Assembly (NCBI RefSeq): GCF_033807715.1 | Contig: NC_084592.1 | Span: 30,073,419-30,137,418, forward strand | DNA length: 64,000 nt | Direction of reading: 5' to 3' | From: Cololabis saira | Taxonomy: Eukaryota > Chordata > Actinopteri > Beloniformes > Belonidae | Position numbers and translations under genes: made by a program | Part shown: in pieces, positions 9,904 to 20,882 of the stretch | How positions within the stretch are numbered: position 1 is the first letter of the stretch | How the letters are laid out: the number at the start of each line of letters is the position of its first letter | Notes under the pieces: model-generated | Seen by the model: the letters and a program-made list of their open reading frames with translations, nothing else | Database searches by the model: none | What the model was told of the DNA's origin: nothing

Positions 9904-10967
9904 ACATGGGCAGGATGTTTTAAGATGCTCAGCTTATTTTTCTGTGACTTCAGTTCAGACTTGAGTGGATATGTTTGATGAAAAACTTTGTGTTTTGTTT
10001 CAGTGGCGTTTCACTTTCGCACTTTGAACGCCACGGTCTCTGAACGTATGAGACACTGGTTTTGTCCCAGTGGGAAGACTGAACAGGATGAATTTGTCCA
10101 TTCCGGGTTGCATATTTAAAAATACAGCGAGGACAAAACTTAGTTTGATTTTACTTTAAGTTATTTACATTAATAAGTTGTCAGGACTCAGTGTGTCGGG
10201 TTTCATCGGAGCCTGATCAGCTGCGACGGGCACAGCCCGCACCGCAGCTCTCTGGTCGCGCTGCAGCAGTTACTTTCTGATGCTTTTTCGAAAGCCCGAA
10301 CAGTCCAGTCCAGCAGACACGACAGCCCACGCATCTACATCTACCATCCTTCAGCAGTAACGACGGAGCCCACCGCCCGAGCGGCAGCCTCAGCCGACCT
10401 CCCCGGCCGCGGGGACGCGCCGGGATAAATGATGACGCCGCGCTCGCTCGCTCTGGGCGCAGACCCAAGTAATCGATCCCTAATCCTGGCGGATCTAAAC
10501 CTACTCTGTGCAAAATGAATGATTTTCTCTGTAAAGACACACCATTTCTCTTACTATTACACGTACAGCTAGCTGAGTGTCTTCTTCTCCTCATTTGGTT
10601 GGGAGTTGCTATGCAGTCCCTCGGCCCTCGCGGCCCACACGTACAAAACTGATTTTTTTTTGGCGGCCCACTAGATGGCGCTCGCGGCCCAAGTGTGGGC
10701 CGCGACCCTATGGTTAAGAATCACTGGCTTAAACAACCTTAACTTGCTCAATTCTCAACAGATTTTCAAACAGTTTGGTTTGTTATGAACGTCAGAGATG
10801 TAGTTATGACACTGAATACATGTGAATAATTATAAACATTGAAAAACGTACTTTTGTATGAAAATATCAAGAAACAGATAGTATTTATATTAAATTAATA
10901 TTTCTATAGTATTCTTAGTAATATTTACATTATAACATATATGTACATATATTATTACCTTATAACA

Positions 10968-10970
<3 letters not shown>

Positions 10971-11037
<67 letters not shown>

Positions 11038-11104
11038 TTACATTATAACATGTTTATATATTATTACATTATGATGTATTTATATTATGACATTATAACA
11101 TGTT

Positions 11105-11170
<66 letters not shown>
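10971..11170. repeat. Two (TA)n tracts at the centre of the palindrome
   Basis: TA runs at about 10975-11032 and 11112-11170 are separated by related ATTACATTATAACATG-type sequence. They form the spacer between the arms of the palindromic element, and each is preceded by GTGTGTAT. Confidence 0.9.
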
Positions 11171-11174
<4 letters not shown>

Positions 11175-11571
11175 CATACACACACACGTTATAATGTAGT
11201 AATATATGTATATATGTTATAATTTAAATATAAATATTACTAAGAATACTATAGAAATATTCATTTAATATAAATACCATGTCATAGCTATCTGTTTCTT
11301 GTTATTTTCATACAAAAGTACGTTTTTCAATGTTTATAATTATTCACAAGTATGCAGTGTCATAACTACATCTCTGACGTTCATAACAAACCAAACTGTT
11401 TGAAAATCTGTCTAGAATTGAGCAAGTTAAGGTTGTTTAAGCAGTGCATGCACCATTAAACACAATGTTATGAGTGAGCGAGCTCTCCTGTGGCAAGATG
11501 GCCGCCGTGTGACGACGTCGCAGCAGCGCGGACGAGTCATCTAGCCTTTATATATGTCTATGGACACAGTG

Positions 11572-12637
11572 TATGAACACACAGCACAGCTGTTTTCAGT
11601 CCTACAAACTTAGTAGGTGTTTGTGAATTTCAGTCACTGCATTTGCTGATTAATACACGCAGAAGGGATAAAAGAAACAAAGCAGCCCTGGCTAGTAGCC
11701 TACTCACAGTTTGATGAAAGTCACTCACGGTGGATTGATGGGGATCCGCGGCTCCAACGATTTCCCTTCAGTTTTCAAAAGGATGCTGTTAGTTTTAACC
11801 GTGACTGCAGCAACGGCAACCAAAGACCGTGGAGCAGTCAGGGCCCGTGCAGCGATCAAACACGAATCCTCTAATCAGCACGCAATAATTCGCAACGTAA
11901 CATGAGAATAGAAAGGAAACGGGGGTCGCAAACCCAGCAGAGGACCTGTAGATCTGCAGGGCAAGTTCACCCGGCAGACCCACCACAGGCCGGTCCGTCT
12001 CCTCCAACCGCAGCTCCCCCTCCGCACAAGTGCGAAAAAGTGTCTCCAAATGACACATCCACAAGGCGACTACAGCAGCGCTCAAATCCGACGAATTGGT
12101 GGTCGAATATATCCAAAAATAGGAATCTTCTTTTATTCCAGTTTCATTCAGTTCACCGCTCTGTTCTGCGTCTCTGAAAAAGTAAACCCCGTGGCCCTTC
12201 CCACTGTCGCTGTTCCAACTTCTGATTGGCTGAGAGTACAATGGCAATCCCTTACCCAATTAAAATAGGCCTGCAGTCCAAAACCTATAGAACACGCGCA
12301 GGACAGTAAAATCATTCTTACGTATTTCTTGCTATTTTATTTGACCACATAAGTTACAGCAACAACACAGCCTTCCAAAATATGAAAATACACAGAAAAA
12401 TCAACAGTGTTAAATTAACACTACACAGTGCCAAAACTTTTTACAGGTATTTTAACACTATTTAGTGTAAAGGTACACCTTTTTGAGTAAAATTCATCAC
12501 GTTTTAGTTATGTATTTTGAATATGACGTGCTTTTCATCACATGCAGTGTTAAACTTGCCACGGTAAATGAATGAGAAATGTTTTATAGGTATTGGAAAA
12601 GTGTTTGCTATGAATGCATTCACTGAATTTGTATAGG

Positions 12638-12638
<1 letters not shown>
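11572..12638. other. Unassigned stretch, moderately GC-rich 11700-12270
   Basis: The 11700-12270 part is more GC-rich than its surroundings and has overlapping ORFs on both strands (154 codons minus at 11795-12259, 91 codons plus at 11902-12177). None shows a domain I recognise or a codon pattern that favours one strand. I leave it uncalled. The part after 12280 is AT-rich and empty. Confidence 0.35.

Positions 12639-12719
<81 letters not shown>
12639..12719. repeat. (TA)n microsatellite
   Basis: About 80 bp of uninterrupted TA repeats; nothing else is encoded. Confidence 0.95.
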
Positions 12720-12723
<4 letters not shown>

Positions 12724-12960
12724 TAAGGGATATGAACATGAACTTATTTAGATATGAGCTCTTGCAAGAGGCCCTGGACGTAGTCCTGTAAATAACAGTC
12801 TTGCAGTTTAGACTGCCCATTGACTCAAAATTACAAATAAAGCTCTGTCAACACAATGCATTGCAATTATAATTGTCATTATGTTTTAGAAACAAAATTT
12901 AAAATTGCAACGTTACTCTGTCAGAAAAATAAAAAACAAAAGGCATAAAAATAAAGGGGC

Positions 12961-13880
12961 ATGAACCATGTGTTGCAGCATGTCAAGGCCCACATCCCAC
13001 CTGGCTTTGACCAACATCAGTTCGCCTACAGGTCCAACAGCTCCACAGATGACGCCATCTCCATCTCCATCTCCACTCTGCTCTCAGCCACATTGAGAGC
13101 CCCAGGACATACGTCGGGATGCTGTTTGTTGACTTCAGCTCAGCATTCGATTCCATCAGCCTTAGCCGACTGGTCAACAAACTGCAGACACTGCAGCTTG
13201 GAACCTCCCTCTGTCTGTGGATCAAGGACTTCCTGACTAAAAGACCCCAGCATGTCAGGATGGGGCACCTCTACATCCTCCACCATCCTCCTCAACACTG
13301 GTGTTCCCCAGGGCTGTGTCCTCAGTCCAGTCCTGTACACACTATACACCCACGACTGCGTCGCCACCCACGGATCCAACACCCTCATCAAATTTGCTGA
13401 CGACACAACCATTGTTGGACTGATCAGCAATGATGATGAGGCACCATACAGGGAGGAGGTCCAAGCACTGGCTGCCTGGTGCAGCGACAACCACCTCAAC
13501 CTCAACACCAAGAAGACGAAAGAAATCATCAACGACTTCAGGAGAACAAGGACCACACTGCACTCAGGCCTGAGTATCAATGGGGAAGAAGTGGAGCAGG
13601 TCAGAAACTGTACATAAACTGTACATAAGCCTGTACATCTCAGAGGACCTGGGCTGGACTGTGAACACCACCCACATTATTAAAAAGGCCCAGCAGCGTC
13701 TCTTCTTCCTGAGAACGCTGAGGAGGAACAAACTCCCTCCATCTCTGCTCAAGAACTTCTACCGCTGCACAATAGAGAGTGTCCTGACCTACGGATGCAC
13801 AGTTTGGTATGCCAGCTGCACTGCACTGAAAATAAACAACTGCAGCGGGTCATCAAGACTGCCCAGTGGATCATTGGTTC
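12961..13880 (+). pseudogene. Rex1-like (CR1/L2 group) LINE reverse transcriptase fragment
   Basis: This is a piece of a non-LTR retrotransposon ORF2, which would copy its own RNA at a nicked target. In order, and in several frames, it shows FDQHQFAYRSNSSTDDAIS, then LFVDFSSAFDSI with the motif A Asp, WIKDFLTKRPQHVRM, NTGVPQGCVLSPVLYTLYTHD, the catalytic KFADDTTIVGL with both Asp, ALAAWCSDNHLNLNTKKTK, and KKAQQRLFFLRTLRRNK with ESVLTYGCTVWY. Frames change near 13110, 13255 and 13610; the last lies beside a duplicated AACTGTACATAA. Endonuclease and 3' tail are missing. The FSSAF and QQRLFFLR blocks resemble Rex1 of fish, but the clade is inferred. Confidence 0.8.
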
Positions 13881-15759
13881 CCTGCTCCCATTCATTTTAA
13901 AGTTTCTCCTTAGGTCCATTGCTCTAGTGATGGCATAGTGGTAGCCTAGGAGTATACAGCAATTTTGATCCATAAAAGCCATGAAGGAGAAACTAATGGT
14001 GGCTGTTGTGGGCTTGCCACTCCCACTATCAAGACAGCGAGTGTAGGAATAATGCTTGGAGTAAGGTGGCAAAGGTTGAGAACATACATAATAAACCAGA
14101 AAAACAAAGGAAAACCCCAACAAGTATTATATTATATTCTGTTTTATTCCAGAGTACTTAAAGTTTACAGAGTTAAATATAATCCTATAAATTCTAATTA
14201 TATTTTAATTTAAAAAACTCTTGATCATGACAAACAGCAAATCCTGCTGATTGCTGTATGTAACATGCAGTCTAAATATTTTTGTTTTTATTTTACCCAT
14301 ATTTTTTCTGTATGCCTGAAAGTGGATTAAGCTTTTTCAAGTCACTCCCAAGCATTAACAGTGTGTCAGTCAATGTACAATGTATTTTTGAGATAACAAA
14401 AGCAGGACTGATGGAAATCAATTCTCATTTCTCCTCTAGTTTATCCACACATGTCCGTATGACTTCCATTTCATGAAAGATGTCAAATCCTGTGTAAATA
14501 CATACTGAAACCATCATGTCTTGAAATGTTCTATAAATAGCATCTTCAGTGACTCAGAATCCTTTCCTATTTTAGTAATTTCAGAGATGATTATCAGAAT
14601 GACATACATGTTAAATAACTAACAAAATGTCCAAAAGTGCTTAAAGTCTGGAATGATGTAATTCAGAGTATTTCAGGTATGTCATTGCATATTTTATGTA
14701 CAGCATTACAGCATCCCCATCCAAGAATGATGTAATATTTCACAATGAGGTTAAATTCCTCTGTCTAATTCTGGAACTCCACAGTTCTCCACTCACAGCT
14801 ACACTCACAAAGGCTTTGCCTTGCTCTAATGCAGGAGCTTAAATTGTAGTCACCCACATGGAAAGAATATTGTACCGGCCTCTTTAAATAGTATGCATCT
14901 TGCTCAGATTTACCCCTTTCACATCACAAATCATGCCAAATTAAAATATGATATTGGATTGGAGATTCCAGAACATGGCACCCTTGTAATCTGCCCATGG
15001 GTTTCCTATCAATCATGGATTTGAATTATTGTATTCTTCGACGAGGTTAGTAATGACTTTTCTGTGTAATCTGGCCATTGCCTTTGAAAACATTTCACAT
15101 TGAATCAAAGCAAATCCACCTATGCACATTTACTTTCCCATATTTTGTTCGGCTATGGAGTTTTTGTAATTATTCTGAGTTAAAAAAAATAAATTATAAA
15201 TCTACAAGTGTGATTAAAAATAAAAACGCGATAAACATCTCACAGAAAAAAAGTTCTTTGCATTGCTACATTTAGTTGACATGAGAACTGTTTTTGAGCA
15301 CTGTTGATGCTTTTCAAGCTTGTCTAGGTTCTAAAAATATCTTTTCAATGTGTTTCTCACAAACACACATCACTCTCTTTACATATCCATCCTATAAACA
15401 GTAAGGCTTTTATTTCTGCAGTCATACCCCAATGAAAATTTTCAAGAGTTATTATTTATTTACCTGCAGTTCATACAAGGCTTTACAATGAGATGTTTAA
15501 TCCTTCAAACACATTTAAAAAAAAAGACACATTTGGTATGAATGGCACATAATTCACAATCAAGGTGTAAATAAACAATATAGTGTATATCTTTGTGTGC
15601 AAATACATTGTGACATGCAAGTTATTTACAAGTTTAGAAGATACTAAAGATACAAGATACTCTGAAATTATGAAAAAAACTGCTTTATGCTTGTCAGTGT
15701 AAATATATATGTATACCAACTCTAATCTTGATTTAAATTTGATTTTAAGCATCCAAAAA

Positions 15760-15760
<1 letters not shown>
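13881..15760. other. Low-repeat, non-coding stretch
   Basis: No transposon terminus, long ORF or RNA gene was found. Between about 14380 and 15140 the sequence is complex, free of microsatellites, and has several ATTA/TAAT and TGCAAAT-like motifs, the look of a possible conserved non-coding block. That is an impression, not a result. Confidence 0.35.

Positions 15761-15762
<2 letters not shown>

Positions 15763-15800
<38 letters not shown>
15763..15800. repeat. (AT)n tract truncating the Tc1 element
   Basis: About 19 AT units lie directly before the first recognisable Tc1 codons. They replace the 5' terminal repeat and the start of the transposase. Confidence 0.9.
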
Positions 15801-15803
<3 letters not shown>

Positions 15804-16587
15804 ACTCGTGGAGAGCTTCAGAAAGACCTGGAATCAGCAGGTACCGTTATTTCAAAGAAAACAATAAGTAAGGCACTCAACCGCCATGGCCTCCATGCAC
15901 GCACACCACGCAAGACCATTTTTGAAGAAGAAGCATGTTGAAGCTCGTTTGAAGTTTGCGACACAACATTTGGATAAACCCATGACATTCTGGGAGAACA
16001 TACTCTGGTCAGATGAGACCAAAATTGAACTCTTCGGATGTCATAAGACACAACATGTTTGGAGGAAAAATGGCACCGCACATTACCCCCAAAACACCAT
16101 ACCAACAGTCAAGTTTGGAGGTGGGAGCATCATGGCGTGGGGCTGTTTTTCAGCATGTGGTACTGGTAGACTTCATATCATTGAAGGAATAATGACTGGA
16201 GAAAAGTATAGAGACATTCTTGATCAGAATCTGCTGTCATCTGCCAGGCTGCTGAAGATGAAAAGAGGGTGGATCTTTCAGCAAGACAACGACCCCAAGC
16301 ACACAGCCAAGGTAACAGTCAACTGGTTGAAGAAAAAGAAAATAAAGCTGCTAGAATGGCCCAGTCATGGGCGTCAGTTTGATTTCAGAAGTGCTGGGGA
16401 CATTTACCATAAACCTGAGTAAGGTTTGAAAAGTGCTGGGTACGAGCTACGCCCATTACTTCCGAATTGAGGTTTCATGATAAATAATAGGCATTGCATT
16501 AGATGATGCGTATTGACGCGATATTGTCCCCATATTGAAAGCCATCTGCGCGGTCTTATTTAGGTCGTCGGAAACATCATATACATA

Positions 16588-16835
16588 TTGCAAGCCTTTT
16601 ATTATTTTAATATTGCTGATCATGGCTTACAGTTTAAGAAAACTCAAATATCCTATCTCAAAAAATTTGAATATTCTGGGAATCTTAATCTTAAACTGTA
16701 AGCCATAATCAGCAATATTAAAATAATAAAAGGCTTGCAATATTTCAGTTGATTTGTAATGAATCCAGAATGTATGACATTTTTGGACTCCAGAAAAATA
16801 AAGGACTTTATCACAATATTCTAATTTTTATTCTA
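16588..16835. mobile_element. TA-target palindromic MITE, truncated copy
   Basis: Long inverted arms (TTGCAAGCCTTTTATTATTT and its complement near 16724) and the shared sequence around GATTTGTAATGAATCCAGAA match the complete copy at 20883-21245. The left outer arm is missing. Confidence 0.75.
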
Positions 16836-16979
16836 ATTTCCTGTAAACTTGTTTGTGTCGTTGTGCTGAACCACTTGGGAATATCCATGGTTACTTTGTG
16901 TTAACGGAGCAGCAGAGAGAGAGCAGTGTCTTGCTGCTGCAGGAAACTGCGCGCTGGAAGCAGATGAGTGACGGACACT

Positions 16980-17106
16980 GGTTGATTTATGGTTCCGCGT
17001 TGCACCAACGCAGTGCTTACGGCGTAGGATACGCAGGGATGCGAACGTACGGTACGCGACGCTGCGTAACCTACGCCGTAGATTTAACGCGGAACCATAA
17101 ATCAGG
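16980..17106. mobile_element. TNA-target palindromic MITE, copy 3
   Basis: From GGTTGATTTATGGTTCCGCG to CGCGGAACCATAAATCAGGC the ends are complementary. The interior pairs around TACGGCGTAGG and CCTACGCCGTAG. It sits inside the hAT-like element. Confidence 0.75.
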
Positions 17107-18003
17107 CGCATTTGTCAGTTTTTTCAGACTTTTCGTCTTTTCAACTGAGCATGAAGACACATAAAATGAGGGTTCAATGCATGCTTATGCACCTCGTAGA
17201 ACCGGGCCTGCGGAACGCAACTTTTAATTCCCAATTCCCAACTCCTACCTGGAGGTGAAGCCCGAGTCCTCCCCGCAGCGCTGTCTGTCACACACATACA
17301 GATCTGGCACAGACGCAGCAGGTCCTGTTGTCCCGCCACTAAGATTTTGCTGGCCTTAATGTTTCCTGTTTTATTTTGTTATTATTGATCAATTTAGTGT
17401 TGATGTGTGTGTGACAGACGTGTGTATGGGGCGTTAATGAAAATACGGGACAAATCGCGTCTTACTTAATTTTTTTTTTTTTTTTTTTAAGTGGTGGGGA
17501 CAAATCTGCTCGTCAGACAAAGTGGTGGGGACGCGTCCCCACCGTCCCCGGCGTAAATGACGCGCCTGGGCCCAGTCAATCACCAGACTTGAATCCATTT
17601 GAAAATCTTTGGAAAGAACTGAAGATCCGGAGTCACAGAAGAGACCCCCGGAACCTTGAAGATTTGAAGGCAGTTTGTGTAGATGAATGGGCCAAAATCA
17701 CACCTGAGCAATGTATTCGACTGGTTTCTCCATACAGGAGGCGTCTTGAGACTGTAATCACCAACAAAGGTATTAAATACATTTCAGTAAGCGTGTTCAA
17801 TACTTATTCCCTGTGCCATTTCACTTTATTACACATATTTATTATCACACATTATGGACATAAATGTTTGGATTTCTTTGGATGTGTGCATTACTTGGGT
17901 TGATGCCAACATCTGGTGAAAATGTCATGCCAATAGCTCGATTAGAAATATGTTTGAGAGAAATGTTGACGTGGGGATCCATACTTATTTTCCCCACTGT
18001 ATA

Positions 18004-18093
18004 TATATACAGTATATATATGTATTTATGTATATATGTATATATATATACATACGTGTATATATATATATATATGTATATGTGTATATATAT
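18004..18093. repeat. Interrupted (TA)n tract serving as target for hAT insertion
   Basis: TATA and TATG repeats directly follow the Tc1 terminus. Their last 8 bp (ATATATAT, 18086-18093) are the left target duplication of the next hAT. Confidence 0.85.
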
Positions 18094-18249
18094 CAGAGCA
18101 TGTGAGCGGAGTGGAGCGGCGAGAATTTCCGCTCCTCGCTCACAAAGGTTGTCACCGCTCCGCTCCGCCCTCAAAGTCGCAAAACGGCGCTCCACCCATA
18201 ACCGCTCAGCGCTCCAGTAACACTGCACCGCGCTCCGCTCCGCGCACCC

Positions 18250-18314
18250 CTCCACGCACCGCTCCACGCACCGCTCCACGCACCGCTCCACGCACCGCTC
18301 CACGCACCGCTCCA
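18250..18314. repeat. 12-bp minisatellite (CGCTCCACGCAC)
   Basis: About five and a half tandem copies of CGCTCCACGCAC lie within the left subterminal region of the hAT. Each copy holds the CGCTC motif that recurs throughout both ends. Confidence 0.9.
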
Positions 18315-18377
18315 AAAATGTTTGCATGCATATAAAATGCACATGTTTACCTGCAGCCTTAGATCTAACCAGAGGTG

Positions 18378-18380
<3 letters not shown>

Positions 18381-18458
<78 letters not shown>
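18381..18458. repeat. (GA)n microsatellite
   Basis: 39 uninterrupted GA units inside the hAT at 18094-20217. Confidence 0.97.
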
Positions 18459-18460
<2 letters not shown>

Positions 18461-20430
18461 CAGCAAAGTTACGTTCCTTGCAGCCAGTCACGGAGCCGAG
18501 AGGAACAATTAAACAGAGCCGACATACGTTTTAAAGTCCGAAAAATAGATATTTACTGACAAGAAAAAATAAGAAAGTAATTTCACCTGACGGAATTAGC
18601 TGGTTTAACACACTTTTGTTTATTAACCTTTCCCGAAACAATTTTTCATTCACTGTTCTCCTCCTATTTTTATACTTTCAATGTCTAAAAGAACTAAAGA
18701 AGAACAACAATATTTTCAGAATATAAAATAACACTTTGATAAAAGATCTTAAGGTGCAAAACACTCAAATTAAACGAATACGGCAGGCATAAATGAACGT
18801 TCTGTTTGCAGGCTTAGTTAACAATAAGGCTAAAAACCGAACAAAACGTGCCTTTTAAAGTGCCTAAATCAAAGCCTGCATTAACTGAGCTGGATCGGGA
18901 CATTTTTCTTAAAGTTCTTCTGAGTTCACTTTCAAAAACACCAGTTTGGCCAAAGTCGGGGGCTTCAGACCATGGATGTATTATAAAACTGGATCGGACG
19001 TCAAAAATGGCCGCCCATTCATTTCAATGCCTTCTGCTCAGCCAGCGCATAAGCCGAAAAAATCTCTGACTTCCGGGTTTACTTCCGCATACAGCGGCCC
19101 ATAGAGCATGCGCAGTTGAGTCACCTCCCATGATGCTCTGGGGCCTCCCATCATGCCCCGGGGCAATGACGCGAGTATTAATATAATATGTATTAATATA
19201 ATATCTTAATTAATGTATATTATTACATGTATAGTATTACATATATTATTAATGTATTAATATAATATAATTACATAATATATATTAATATAAACATCCG
19301 TGGAATGCACGGACACGGCTGTGACGTCAGCCGTGACGTCACGCCCAGAAAGAGACTTTTCTTTGACTTTTCTGGCCGTTATAAAACATTTTTGACAGAT
19401 ATAAAGTCCATGACTTAAAAATATAGAATACAAAGATTAGTAATAGCCGGTGATTACAGCTGGAGGTGTCCTGTGAACAGTTTTAGAGGCTTCTCTTTTA
19501 CTATTGCGGTCTATGGGAAAAAAGCTTTCTGGGCCGCATGGGATTTTTGGTTGCAGTACCGCGGCTGGACACTGGGAAAAATCGGCGCGCCTTCTGACTG
19601 CCAGACCCGGGGGCTGCTTCAGACTCATGCGGTGTGTTACCGGCCAGCCCGGTCCCCTCTAAGGCGGTGTCTGTGTTCGGGTGTGTGTGTGTGTGAGACG
19701 TAGTGGGTGCAGCGGAGGAGAGAGAGGGAGATGCAGGTGTGCGCGTGTGGAAGACCGGAACACGTTTTTAGTTACTTTTCCAGTGTGTCCTCCGTTAGTT
19801 TCAGTCGTCGGGCCTCGCGTTTTGTTTGCTCTTATTACATGTTTGTAATAAATGTGCGAGGTTGCACGGACAGCATTTTTCCTCCGTCCTTTTTTCCCTT
19901 CACTTTCCCCGGACTCTTAACGCCGGTTACCAGCAACGAGCCAGAGACCGAATTAAAATACCAGCTCTCCCAACTACGGTTCGGAGATAGGACTGGAAAA
20001 GAAGAAAGGTAACAGGTGGTTTGTGGAGAGGTTTGTGGGATATGTTTGGACACGCATCGGGGCCGTGATATGAGGGGTAACGGAGCGAAACTGGAGCGGG
20101 ATGACGCCCCGCTCCACCCGAATCATCCTAGAAAAAAAACTCCCGCTCTGCGCTCCTTTCAAAATTTGCCGCTCCGCTCCCCCGCTTGCTCACGCTCCGC
20201 TCCGCTCACATGCTCTGATATATATATATATATATATTAGGGCTGCAACGATTCGTCGACGTTGTCGACAAAAATCGATAATCAAAATTGTCGACAATGA
20301 ATTCCATTGTCGACAATTGTCGCCAGACGTGTTTTTCCAACGGAGTGAGGCGTCTCACTTCAATAAAATCTCTGGCGAGAGTCGCGCATGCGCGATAGCG
20401 TCTCTGCCGAGCGGTAGCGGGTGAACAGAA

Positions 20431-20613
20431 ATGACGGCGTCCCGTCCTGTAGCAGCTGCATGTAACAAAACTTCTAAAGTTTTGGAGCCTTTAAGCCTCG
20501 ATACGGTAAATAAAAAGAAGACTTGCAAGGTTTGCAAAGCCGACCTTGCTTATCACGGGAGCACGTTGGTAATGCACGAGCATTTGAAGAGAAAGCACGT
20601 CGGGTCTGGGTGA
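20431..20613 (+). pseudogene. hAT transposase first exon: BED zinc finger only
   Basis: Sixty codons from an ATG begin MTASRPVAAACNKTSKVLEP and continue into a compact BED finger, with CKVCKADLAYHG supplying the Cys pair and HEHLKRKH the His ligands. A stop follows after GSG. Full-length relatives continue into a catalytic domain that is absent here, so this is a leftover exon. A short DNA-binding peptide is possible but unsupported. Confidence 0.7.
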
Positions 20614-20882
20614 CGAGTTTCAACAAATGATACACCAGTTCAACCCAGAGCACGTCCTGCCATCCAGAACCGATTTACCCACTTGATAGAGAAAAAATAT
20701 GAGACGTTTATTTTATTTTTTATATAACACATTTGCCTGTTCTTAAAAAATGAAAAATAATGGACAGAGGTTTATTTATTCATGGATTATGTCTGACTGC
20801 TCACTGTGCCTTTCCTTGGTTTTAAATAGGACATTTTATTAATTTTTGGTATGAACAGGGGCAAAGTTGAATAAAATATCTA

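Larger units (their letters stand above)
9298..10726 (-). mobile_element. hAT deletion derivative (CAGNG...TTCTTAACC family), copy 1
   Basis: The ends are CAGGGGTTCTTAACC and GGTTAAGAATCACTG, and a perfect 8-bp duplication GCTTAAAC lies at 9290-9297 and 10727-10734. The element interrupts the left arm of the long palindrome. It is a deletion derivative: only a short piece of transposase C-terminus is left on the minus strand near 9811-9903, and the 5' non-coding region (10200-10700) matches the start of the related element at 34716-36567. GGGGCCC/GGGCCGCGG-rich subterminal blocks at both ends are shared with that copy. Confidence 0.9.
9160..11562. mobile_element. Long palindromic element with 9-bp target duplication (MULE-like)
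   Basis: The left arm starts CATAGACATATATAAAGGCT and the right arm ends with its exact complement. The arms pair along their whole length (9160-9297 plus 10735-about 10960 against about 11210-11562) with only small differences, such as a 12-bp insertion near 9205. A perfect 9-bp direct repeat, GACACAGTG, flanks it at 9151-9159 and 11563-11571. Very long inverted repeats plus a 9-bp duplication are typical of Mutator-like (MULE/foldback) elements. Without the hAT at 9298-10726 it is about 970 bp. It codes for nothing; its centre holds two (TA)n tracts. Each end carries a TATA-like motif and a CAAGATGGCCGCC-type YY1-like motif. Confidence 0.85.
16366..17568. mobile_element. hAT-like non-autonomous element inside the Tc1 transposase
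   Basis: A perfect 8-bp duplication, GGCCCAGT, lies at 16358-16365 and 17569-17576, directly flanking ends CATGGGCGTCA and TGACGCGCCTG (9 of 11 positions complementary). GTGGGGAC-rich subterminal repeats sit near both ends. There is no transposase. It contains a palindromic TA-target MITE relic (about 16588-16835) and copy 3 of the TNA-target MITE (16980-17106). Confidence 0.85.
15801..17779 (+). pseudogene. Tc1-like transposase (DDE), interrupted
   Basis: This encodes a cut-and-paste transposase of the Tc1 group. The first segment (15801-about 15915) gives the end of the helix-turn-helix region ([24 protein letters not shown]). A frame change follows near 15915. From 15886 the main frame reads [19 protein letters not shown], then [13 protein letters not shown] with the first catalytic Asp, [12 protein letters not shown], and [12 protein letters not shown] with the second. 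It breaks at LLEWPS (16357-16365), where a 1.2-kb element is inserted. From 17577 it resumes as SPDLNPFENLWKELK with the third acidic residue (Glu), and ends in RRRLETVITNKG. Spacing agrees with DD34E once the insertion is removed. Confidence 0.88.
15801..18003 (+). mobile_element. Tc1/mariner element, 5'-truncated and split by a hAT-like insertion
   Basis: The transposase coding region runs from 15801 to 16365 and resumes at 17577. The right non-coding end reads TACTTATTTTCCCCACTGTA (finishing near 18001), which is the usual terminal sequence of fish Tc1-like elements next to a TA target. The left end is lost in the (AT)n tract. Confidence 0.85.
18094..20217. mobile_element. Non-autonomous hAT with GAGCG-rich subterminal repeats
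   Basis: The termini are CAGAGCATGTGAGCGGAGTG and a complementary end finishing CGCTCACATGCTCTG. The flanks are ATATATAT on both sides (18086-18093, 20218-20225), compatible with an 8-bp duplication in a (TA)n target. The subterminal regions are dense in GAGCG/CGCTC, probable transposase-binding repeats. No transposase is encoded. The interior holds a 12-bp minisatellite, a (GA)n tract and an unassigned GC-rich section at about 18950-19880 that may be a further, unrecognised insertion. Confidence 0.85.

Noticed and set aside
11795..12259. 154-codon minus-strand ORF
   Set aside because: No domain, no homologous copy, and an overlapping ORF on the plus strand. The GC content of the region explains the lack of stops.
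18250..18314. CRISPR-like array
   Set aside because: 12-bp head-to-tail units without spacers in a eukaryotic transposon. This is a minisatellite.
18972..19515. A second copy of the MULE-like palindrome
   Set aside because: CATGGATGTATTATAAAACT resembles the CATAGACATATATAAAGG terminus and GTCTATGG occurs at the right, but the inner arms do not pair and no 9-bp duplication was found.
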